NCBI RefSeq assembly: GCF_000009765.2
Contig: NC_003155.5
Coordinates: forward strand, 3,968,001 to 4,032,000
DNA from: Streptomyces avermitilis MA-4680 = NBRC 14893
GTDB taxonomy: Bacteria; Actinomycetota; Actinomycetes; Streptomycetales; Streptomycetaceae
Length of the DNA stretch: 64,000 nucleotides
Direction: 5' to 3'
Below the pieces are notes generated by a model. It ran no database searches, was not told the DNA's origin, and was given only the letters and a program-made list of their open reading frames with translations. Position numbers and translations under genes: made by a program. Position 1 is the stretch's first letter. The number at the start of each line of letters is the position of its first letter. Positions 9,231-21,373 of this stretch are shown here, piece after piece.

Positions 9231-9953
9231 TCAGACGGGCACCGCAACGCACAAAGCCGCCGCGTATCCCGAGGGCACAGGCACGGATGTCAGTTCCGCT
9301 CCGGTGACGCCCGTACTTCCCGGCCGCCCTGTTCCCACCCGATCCAGGCGGGTGTCCCGCAGGAGTCCGGAGCCCAGCATCTTCAGATACGCCTCTTTGC
9401 GCGTCCATATGTCGGTGAACACGCGAGGTCTTCGGGCCTCGGGGAGCGTGTCCAACTCCTGTCGCTCAGCGGGGTGCAGTGCGTCCCTGGCCTGCTCCAC
9501 CGCCTGACTCGAGGCGATCTGCTCGATGTCGACTCCCACGGGTTCGGCGGCGAAGGCGACGAGGATCAGGCGTCCGCTGTGCGAGAGAGAGAAATGCAGC
9601 CGGCTTCCCCGCACCACCGGCCGGCCGTGAGGTGCGCCGCACCCGTGACAGGCTTCCCTTCCCATCGGCAGATCACCGGGATGACGTTTCAGCAGGGGAC
9701 CCAGCAGAATGCGCAGGGCGACGTGAGCCGTGACGTACACCTCGCGATCCGGGCCACGGCGGAGCGCGACGGCGCGGGTCCACTCCTCGGGGCCCAGGAG
9801 CCGTGGCGCGTGCCGGGCGGCGGCCCGGGAGCTCTCGTCCGCGTCGATGAGCCGGACAACCGGGCGCCCCGCGGCGGGTCGTCGTACCGCGGGCGCACTA
9901 CTCAAGTCCTCCGGTACGGAAAACGGGGAAGTCAGGTCACCCGTCGGCGTCAC
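9231..9953 (-). CDS. 4'-phosphopantetheinyl transferase (Sfp type)
   Basis: About 240 residues from a GTG at 9953 that overlaps the stop of the nitrilase gene (GTGTGA), implying translational coupling. Family motifs are clear: 'GVDIEQI' (metal-binding Asp142 and Glu144) and 'FTDIWTRKEAYLKM' (W-x-x-KEA with Lys186-Glu187), plus 'LHFSLSHSGRL'. It transfers phosphopantetheine from CoA to the conserved Ser of carrier domains. As the last gene of the NRPS cluster it should activate the four peptidyl carrier domains encoded upstream. A Cys pair (CHGC, 102-105) is unusual but not diagnostic. Confidence 0.9.
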   Translation of the reverse strand: MTPTGDLTSPFSVPEDLSSAPAVRRPAAGRPVVRLIDADESSRAAARHAPRLLGPEEWTRAVALRRGPDREVYVTAHVALRILLGPLLKRHPGDLPMGREACHGCGAPHGRPVVRGSRLHFSLSHSGRLILVAFAAEPVGVDIEQIASSQAVEQARDALHPAERQELDTLPEARRPRVFTDIWTRKEAYLKMLGSGLLRDTRLDRVGTGRPGSTGVTGAELTSVPVPSGYAAALCVAVPV

Positions 9954-10795
9954 ACGACACACGAACTCATCGCCGAGGGTGCCGCGGCGTCGTCCAGGTC
10001 CCGGAGCATGGTCAGACCACGGCGCGTAGCCACCAGCGCCGCGTCGTCGAGGTCGGCGACGACGAGCTCCGCCTCCCGGGCGCCCGCTTCCGCCAGGGTG
10101 CGGCCGTCCGGTCCGTAGACGGCGCTGCGGCCGCAGAAGTCCCACGGTCCCTGCGGCCCGACGAAGTTCGAGAACACCACGTAGAAGGTGTTCTCCAGGG
10201 CGCGGGCGGGGAAGTACACCGAACGGCGGTGGTCGGAGTCGCCCCGGACGAACGCCCCGCCGCACAGATAGGCATCGGCGCCGGAGCGCGCCGCGGCCCG
10301 GGCGTGCTCGGGGAAACTCGCGTCGTAGCAGGTGCCCAGGGCCAGCCGCCAGCCGTCCACGGTCAGGGTGCAGCACTGGGTGCCCGGCACGAACAGCTGT
10401 CGCTCGTGCTCCTCCAGCCGGCTCTTGCGGTAGTCGGCCAGGATCCCGCCGTCTCCGCCGACGGCGATCGCCGAGATCGCCGACTTCGTACCCGCGGAGG
10501 TCGGCGCGCCCACGACGGCGGTCACGCCGGTCGCGCGGCACGCCTCGCGGACCGCGGTCAGTTCGGGGCCGTCCGGGGTCAGGGCTCCGGCGGGCAGGTG
10601 GGACGTGAGCCAGCCGGGCTCGTATCCGGTGAGGGAGAGCTCGGGGAACTGGACGACCCGGACGCCGGCGTCCGCCGCGCGGGCTATGGTCGCCGCCGCC
10701 TCGGTCGCGTTGTGCACGGTGTCACCCGGGCGGGCGACGGTCTGCGCGACCGCCACCCTCAGGGGAGCGCGCAAGGTCGTTTCGGTGGTGAACAT
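9950..10795 (-). CDS. Carbon-nitrogen hydrolase (nitrilase superfamily)
   Basis: A 281-residue amidohydrolase. The Glu-Lys-Cys triad is visible: Glu52 in 'VQFPELSLTGYEPG', Lys124 in 'ADYRKSRLEEHE', and Cys156 in 'LALGTCYDASFPEHAR'. The ATG at 10795 is chosen because GGAG lies six bases upstream; the ATG at 10807 lacks a ribosome site. Family members hydrolyse amides, carbamoyl groups or N-acyl bonds. In this cluster it could trim an amide or acyl group from the peptide, supply a precursor, or act in self-protection; the sequence does not decide. It overlaps the PPTase start by four bases. Confidence 0.87.
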   Translation of the reverse strand: MFTTETTLRAPLRVAVAQTVARPGDTVHNATEAAATIARAADAGVRVVQFPELSLTGYEPGWLTSHLPAGALTPDGPELTAVREACRATGVTAVVGAPTSAGTKSAISAIAVGGDGGILADYRKSRLEEHERQLFVPGTQCCTLTVDGWRLALGTCYDASFPEHARAAARSGADAYLCGGAFVRGDSDHRRSVYFPARALENTFYVVFSNFVGPQGPWDFCGRSAVYGPDGRTLAEAGAREAELVVADLDDAALVATRRGLTMLRDLDDAAAPSAMSSCVV

Positions 10796-10836
10796 GTCCG
10801 ACTCCATGATGATCGTGGTCGTTGCGGAGGGCTCGG

Positions 10837-11157
10837 TCAGCCGAGCAGCCAGCGGCTCAGGTAGAAGGCGGCGATGCCGATCGCGGTCACCAGCAGGAAC
10901 TTCTTCGAGTAGAGACCGGCGACAAAGGTCACGCCACCACCGATGAGATACGGATTCGACGCACTCAGTTGCATGCCGTGTCCGCCGGGCATCAGCATCT
11001 CCGGGACGACCAGGGCGGCCAGCACCGCCGGCGGGGTGTAGCTCAGCAGGGACTTGGCCACCGCGGGCATCTCCCGGTCGGCGAGGAGGACCAGGGGCAG
11101 ATAGCGCGGCAGGAAGCTGCACAGGCCCATGCCCAGAATCAACAGCGCCATCGTCAT
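10837..11157 (-). CDS. azlD: AzlD-family branched-chain amino acid transporter subunit
   Basis: A 106-residue protein with about three to four hydrophobic segments ('LILGMGLCSFLPRYLPLVLL', 'VLAALVVPEML', 'GGGVTFVAGLYSKKFLLVTAIGIAAFYLSRWLL'). The 'FLPRYLPL' motif is typical of AzlD. With AzlC it forms an exporter for branched-chain amino acids and analogues such as azaleucine. The ATG at 11157 overlaps the azlC stop (ATGA), so the two are co-translated. In this cluster the pair may export the product or relieve accumulation of a hydrophobic building block. Confidence 0.88.
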   Translation of the reverse strand: MTMALLILGMGLCSFLPRYLPLVLLADREMPAVAKSLLSYTPPAVLAALVVPEMLMPGGHGMQLSASNPYLIGGGVTFVAGLYSKKFLLVTAIGIAAFYLSRWLLG

Positions 11158-12035
11158 GCCACGTTCTCCTCGTTCACCTTGTCCGCCTTCGCCGTCTTGT
11201 CCTCGGTCGGCGGCTTGCCGTCGTTCGCCGTGTTGTCCTCGCTCGTCGGGTCGCCCTCGTCCGGCGAACTCTCCTCGGACGTCTCGGTGGCGGAGTTCTC
11301 CGGGGTCCGGCGCTTCTCCAGGTACTCGCATACGGTGCCCACCGTGGCTCCGACGACGGTGGCGAGCACCACGCCGAGGTTGTACGGCAGGCCGTGGCCG
11401 AGCACGACCGTCAGACCGGCGGTCACGATGGCCGCGCCCACCCGCCAGTTGGCCAGCGACCCGGCCAGCATGGCGACGAACATGGCGGTCATCGGGAAGT
11501 CGAGACCGAGGTCCGCCAGGTCCGGCACGGCACTGCCCAGCGCCATGCCCACCAGGGTGCACAGCATCCAGGTGACGTACATGACCCCGGACGCGCCGAG
11601 GAAGAACAGGTGCTTGCGCTCGGTGAGCTCGCCCTTCTTGAGGCGCTCGATGGCGACGAAGAAGACGGCGTCGATCAGCCCGAAGCCGAGCAGCACCCGC
11701 CAGCGCTGCGGGACCTCCCGCACATGCGGGACCAGGATGGCCGAGTAGATCAGCATCCTGAGCCCGAGGATCAGGGTCGTCAGCAGGATGGTCAGCGCGC
11801 CCGAGTGGCCCGCGATCAGGGCGAACCCGATGAACTGGGCGGTGCCCGAGTTGACGGCCATCGCCAGCCCCAGCGTGGCCCAGCCGGACAGCCCGTTGGC
11901 GGGCCCCAGGATGCCTCCGGCCAAGCCCATGGGGATGGCCGACGCGAGGAACGGCAGCATGCTCATCGCCCCGGCGCGCAGCGTGGATCCGGGACCGGGA
12001 CGCACCGCTTCTCCCGGGGCCTGCGGATTACTCAT
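11154..12035 (-). CDS. azlC: AzlC-family branched-chain amino acid exporter
   Basis: About 293 residues from the ATG at 12035 (MSNPQAPG), which has GAGGTG nine bases upstream. Residues ~20-240 hold the AzlC fold, with signature 'AIPMGLAGGILGPANGLS' and several membrane helices ('AQFIGFALIAGHSGALTILL', 'VLLGFGLIDAVFFVAIERL', 'AAIVTAGLTVVLGHGLPYNL'). The last ~50 residues are a highly charged Glu/Asp/Lys/Thr-rich cytoplasmic tail, longer than in typical AzlC. It is followed at ATGA by azlD. Confidence 0.9.
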   Translation of the reverse strand: MSNPQAPGEAVRPGPGSTLRAGAMSMLPFLASAIPMGLAGGILGPANGLSGWATLGLAMAVNSGTAQFIGFALIAGHSGALTILLTTLILGLRMLIYSAILVPHVREVPQRWRVLLGFGLIDAVFFVAIERLKKGELTERKHLFFLGASGVMYVTWMLCTLVGMALGSAVPDLADLGLDFPMTAMFVAMLAGSLANWRVGAAIVTAGLTVVLGHGLPYNLGVVLATVVGATVGTVCEYLEKRRTPENSATETSEESSPDEGDPTSEDNTANDGKPPTEDKTAKADKVNEENVA

Positions 12036-12083
12036 GTGACATCGCACCTCGTTCGTGCCTGGGGGGAAAGCCGGCGGGCGGCC

Positions 12084-12179
12084 GCCGGTGGGGCCGGCCG
12101 TGGAGCCGGCGGGAGGCCGGTGGGGCCGGCCGTGGAGCCGGCGGGAGGCCGGTGGGGCCGGCCGTGGAGCCGGCGGGCC
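12084..12179. repeat. Three 32-bp tandem repeats between azlC and the terminal NRPS
   Basis: A GC-rich 32-base unit beginning 'gccggtggggccggccgtgg' is repeated at 12084-12115, 12116-12147 and 12148-12179 (last copy diverging at its end). Copies are adjacent without spacers, so this is not a CRISPR array. The last copy runs into the hairpin at 12169-12206. Confidence 0.85.
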
Positions 12180-12206
12180 GGGTGAGTGTGCACCCGGCCC
12201 GCCGGC
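12169..12206 (-). terminator. Hairpin terminator after the terminal NRPS gene
   Basis: A perfect 16-bp inverted repeat (arms 12169-12184 and 12191-12206, loop AGTGTG) begins just after the NRPS stop at 12213. No U-tract follows, as is usual in Streptomyces. It may stop or attenuate transcription before azlC. Confidence 0.65.
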
Positions 12207-12212
12207 AGCGGG

Positions 12213-17519
<5,307 letters not shown>

Positions 17520-17547
17520 GGTACCTTCCAGAAACGAGAGTGCTGGG

Positions 17548-20500
17548 TCAGAAGTCGAAGTCGAAGTCCGGCACGGCCTGCGTGGTGGCTGCCACCACGT
17601 TCATGCTGTGCAGGGCCGTGTCGGGTGCGGTGACGGCCGCGTCGAACAGGGCGAGCAGTTCGTCGCGGAACAGTTCGACGGTCCCCGGCAGGAACAGGTG
17701 GGTGCTGTAGGCCCAGTGGGCCGTGAAGCCCTCCGGGGCGTCGTCGATCTGCAGGTTGAGGTCGAAGAGAGTGCGTCCGGTGGCTTCCGGTGTCCAGCGC
17801 GGGCGGCCGCCGAGGAAGTCGACCTGGTGCAGTCCGGTGTCCTGGACCGCGAAGAGCGTGTCGAACATGGGGTGCCGGCTGTAGTCCCGCTCCCCCGCGG
17901 CGGCCACCAGTTCCCCGAACGGGAAGTCCTGGTGATCGGCGGCCGCCATCGCGTGGTCGGCCACCGCACGCAGGTGGGCGCGGAACGAAAGCTCCGGTCG
18001 CGGGTTGAGCCGAAGGCACAGGGTGTTGACGAACATGCCCTGGGTGCGCTCCACGCCGGGCAGGTGGCGCCCGGACACGGGCGTGCCCACGGTGACGTCG
18101 TCGCTGCCGCTCATCCGCCCCAGGAACGCCGTGTATCCGGCGAGCAGGACGTGGAAGGGGGTCACCCCCTCCGCGCGCGCCAGCTCACGGATCGCGTGGC
18201 TGAGTTCCGCGGCGAGCGGGAACGACAGGTGGGCCCCTTCGGTCCGGCGCACCGGGGGCCGGGGCAGGTCGGTGGGCAGGTCCAGCGGCCGTACCGGCGT
18301 GGCATAGGTACGGCGCCAGAACTCCCCCTGGGCCAGGGCGTGTTCCCGTCCCGCGGGCCCCGCGGCCCAGCGGGCGTAGTCGGCGTAGCCGACCTCGGGC
18401 CGCGCGGGCTCGGCGCCGCCCAGCTGTCGCGCCCACTCGGTGGCCAGCAGGGTGAGGGAGCAGCCGTCGGTGATCAGGTGGTGGATGTCCATGACGAGCC
18501 GGGCCCGGCCCGGCCGGCGCAGCAGCGCCACGCGCCACAGCGGTGCCCGGTGCGGGTCGAAGGCCCTGACCCACCGGGCCGTCCACGCGTCGGGGTCGGC
18601 GTCGTCCGGCAGGTCCACCTCCTCGAGTGCCACCGGGAGTTCCGCGTGCACCCGCTGGTGGGGACGGCCGTCCGCGTCCAGGGTGATGTCGGTGCGCAGC
18701 ACGTCGTGCCGGGCCACGAGAGCGGCCAGGGTGGTGCGCAGGCGCTCGGCCGACGGGACCTCGGGCAGGTCCACGACGAGCGGCAGGTTGTACTCGGTCC
18801 CGGTGGGGTCCTTGACCTGCTCGACGTAGATCCCGTGCTGCTGCGGTGACAACGGGGCCGGCCCCTGGGGGCCGTCCGGGTGGGCGTCCGGTGACAGCGG
18901 GCCGTGGCCGGAGGGCTCGGCCCCGCGCAGCCGCTCGGCGAGCGCGGCCACCGTCGGGGCGGTCAGCACCAGCGAGACGGGGCAGGCCAGGTGCAGGGTG
19001 CGGCGGATCCGGGCGGACAGCCGCGTGGCGGTCAGCGAGCCGGCGCCGTAGGCGCTCAGCAGGTCGTCGACGCCGAGGCCGGCGATGCCGAGGGTGTCCT
19101 CCCACAGGTCGATCAGCGCCCGCTCCAGTTCGTCGCGCGGCGGGCGGCCGCCGGGCGCCGTACCGGTCGCGACGGCGGGCTCGGGCAGCGCGGCGCGGTC
19201 CACCTTGCCGTTGACGGTGAGCGGCAGCGCGGGCAGCACGATCAGGTGAGCGGGAACCATGTGCGGCGGCAGGGACTCGGCGGCGGCCGAGCGCAGCCGG
19301 TCGGTGTCCAGGTCCGGGTCTCCCACGACGTAACCGCACAGATAGCTGTCGGAGGAGCCGGGCAGGCGCCGGGCCAGTACGACGGCGGCCCGCACGCCGG
19401 GCAGCGCGGACAGGGTGGTCTCGATCTCGCCCGGCTCCACCCGGAAGCCGCGCACCTTGACCTGGTGGTCGGTCCGGCCGACGAAGTCGACCGCGCCGTC
19501 CGGCAGCAGCCGCACCCGGTCCCCCGTGCGGTACAGCTTCTGGCCGGGTGCGAACGGATGCGGTACGAAGGCACGTTCCGTGAGGTCGGGGCGGCCGTGG
19601 TAGCCGACGGCCAGGCCGTCGCCGCCCACATGGAGTTCGCCGGGGACGCCGGTGGGCAGCGGCAGTCCGTCCTGGTTGAGGACGTACGCGGTCGCGTTGG
19701 GCACCGGGCGGCCGATCGGCACCCGGGCGCCGACGGGTTCGCCGACGATCTGGCAGGTGGAGATCACGGCGTTCTCGGTCGGCCCGTAGGCATTGACCAG
19801 CCGCAGGCCGGGGTTGGCGGCCAGCACCTCGCGGGCGTGCCGGGCGGAGAGCACGTCGCCGCCCACCAGCAGGTCGCGCAGCGGACGGAACAGGGTCACG
19901 TCCTCGTCGGCGAGCCGGCTGAACAGCGCGGAGGTGAACAGGGCGGTGGTGATGCGCTGTTCGCGCAGGGCCCGGCCGAGTTCCTCGGTGTCGAGCAGGG
20001 TCTCGCGGTCCAGGATGCACAGGGTGCCGCCGCCGAGCAGCGCGCCCCACATCTCCCACACGGAGGCGTCGAAACCGGTCGTGCCGACCTGCGCCATCCT
20101 GGTCGTCGGGTCCAGGCGTACATAGCCGATCCCGCTGACCAGACGCGTGATGCCCCGATGCGGGACCAGCACGCCCTTGGGCTTGCCGGTCGTACCGGAG
20201 GTGTACATCAGGTAGGCCGCGTCACCGGCGTCCCGCGGCGGGGCGTCCGGCGCGCACGGGGGCGTGCCGGGGGTCCGTCGCCAGTCCCAGGTGTCGAGGG
20301 CGAGGACCGTGAGGTCATCTGCCGACCGGTCGTGGACGGCCTTGAGTTGCCCGGCCAGGTCGCTGACGGTCAGCACCCGGCGGGCACCGCTGTCCGCCAG
20401 GAGATACGCCACCCGGTCGGCGGGGTAGTCGGGGTCGACCGGCAGGTAGACGCCGCCGGCCTTGAGGACCGCGAGCGCGGCGACCACCAGGGTGGGCTCG

Positions 20501-21339
20501 CGCCGCAGGAGCAGGGCGACCGGTTCGCCCGGCGGCAGCCCCTCCGCGCGCAGGCGGGCCGCGAGCAGCTCCGACCTGTGGTCGAGTTCGGCGTAGCTCA
20601 GGACGGTGTCGCCGTGGACCACGGCCGGGTGTCCGGGTGCGGTGCGGGCCCGCTCGGCGAACAGCTCCTCGACGCGGCTGTCCCGCGGGTAGGGGACCGT
20701 CGTCCGGTTGAAGTCCACCAGCAGTCGGGTGCGTTCGGCGGGGGTCAGCGGGTCCAGTTCCCGCACCGGCAGCGTCGGATCGTCCGCGAGGGCGGTCAGC
20801 GCGCCGCGCAGGTGGACGGCGTGCCGGGCCACCGCGTCCGCGCGGTGCGCGGCAGGGTCGTGCCGCAGCCTCAGGCAGCCACCGCCGGCGGACTCGTCCA
20901 GTTCCGCCACGAGCGCGCCGGCGCGCCCGGGCCCGGACGGACCGGCGTCCGTGTGCCGGACCATCCAAGGTGTGGCGGCGGCGGGCTCGCCGGGCGACGG
21001 CGAGCGCAGCGCCCGCGCGGCGGCTTCCTCCAGCGCCCCGAGCGATGCGGTCGGCTCGACCCGGAGCCGTACCGTCGCGGGTCGCGCCGCCGCGTCGGCG
21101 AAGCCGAAGTCGAGGTCGACCCGGCCGGTGTGGTGGTGGAGGAGCGCCGCCCAGGCCGCGAGCACCCGGGCGGGCGTCGTCCGGGTGGCGAGCACGGAGA
21201 CGGCACCCGGCTCCGCCCCGGCCATCTTCTCCGCCGGCTCCTCCGGGGCGTACGCGCCGCTCGCGGCCGGATCGGCCGGTGTGGGCAGCCACGCCATCGG
21301 CTCGCCGCCCGGTACGGGGGTGTCCACGGGTGCGCTCAC
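17548..21339 (-). CDS. NRPS 2: eroded C half - A - PCP - C
   Basis: 1263 residues from the GTG at 21339 (VSAPVDTP), which has GAGGTG upstream; the in-frame GTG at 21369 lacks one. Residues ~40-200 resemble a worn C-terminal half of a C domain. The A domain (~215-735) carries 'YLMYTSGTTGKPKG', 'NAYGPTE', 'YRTGDRVR' and 'NGKVDRAALPEP'. Its code reads about D-A-W-A-L-G-A-V-I-K, closest to leucine codes I know, at low confidence. The PCP Ser is 768 in 'AYGAGSLTA', a variant of GGxS. A full C domain ends the protein, with intact 'IHHLITDGCS' (His953-His954). This C presumably serves the Ser module that starts the next protein, 28 bp downstream. The C-terminus is acidic (DFDFDF), a possible docking tail. 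Confidence 0.88.
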   Translation of the reverse strand: MSAPVDTPVPGGEPMAWLPTPADPAASGAYAPEEPAEKMAGAEPGAVSVLATRTTPARVLAAWAALLHHHTGRVDLDFGFADAAARPATVRLRVEPTASLGALEEAAARALRSPSPGEPAAATPWMVRHTDAGPSGPGRAGALVAELDESAGGGCLRLRHDPAAHRADAVARHAVHLRGALTALADDPTLPVRELDPLTPAERTRLLVDFNRTTVPYPRDSRVEELFAERARTAPGHPAVVHGDTVLSYAELDHRSELLAARLRAEGLPPGEPVALLLRREPTLVVAALAVLKAGGVYLPVDPDYPADRVAYLLADSGARRVLTVSDLAGQLKAVHDRSADDLTVLALDTWDWRRTPGTPPCAPDAPPRDAGDAAYLMYTSGTTGKPKGVLVPHRGITRLVSGIGYVRLDPTTRMAQVGTTGFDASVWEMWGALLGGGTLCILDRETLLDTEELGRALREQRITTALFTSALFSRLADEDVTLFRPLRDLLVGGDVLSARHAREVLAANPGLRLVNAYGPTENAVISTCQIVGEPVGARVPIGRPVPNATAYVLNQDGLPLPTGVPGELHVGGDGLAVGYHGRPDLTERAFVPHPFAPGQKLYRTGDRVRLLPDGAVDFVGRTDHQVKVRGFRVEPGEIETTLSALPGVRAAVVLARRLPGSSDSYLCGYVVGDPDLDTDRLRSAAAESLPPHMVPAHLIVLPALPLTVNGKVDRAALPEPAVATGTAPGGRPPRDELERALIDLWEDTLGIAGLGVDDLLSAYGAGSLTATRLSARIRRTLHLACPVSLVLTAPTVAALAERLRGAEPSGHGPLSPDAHPDGPQGPAPLSPQQHGIYVEQVKDPTGTEYNLPLVVDLPEVPSAERLRTTLAALVARHDVLRTDITLDADGRPHQRVHAELPVALEEVDLPDDADPDAWTARWVRAFDPHRAPLWRVALLRRPGRARLVMDIHHLITDGCSLTLLATEWARQLGGAEPARPEVGYADYARWAAGPAGREHALAQGEFWRRTYATPVRPLDLPTDLPRPPVRRTEGAHLSFPLAAELSHAIRELARAEGVTPFHVLLAGYTAFLGRMSGSDDVTVGTPVSGRHLPGVERTQGMFVNTLCLRLNPRPELSFRAHLRAVADHAMAAADHQDFPFGELVAAAGERDYSRHPMFDTLFAVQDTGLHQVDFLGGRPRWTPEATGRTLFDLNLQIDDAPEGFTAHWAYSTHLFLPGTVELFRDELLALFDAAVTAPDTALHSMNVVAATTQAVPDFDFDF

Positions 21340-21373
21340 GCGGTCACCTCGCGGGTGGGGAAGCAACACTGAC

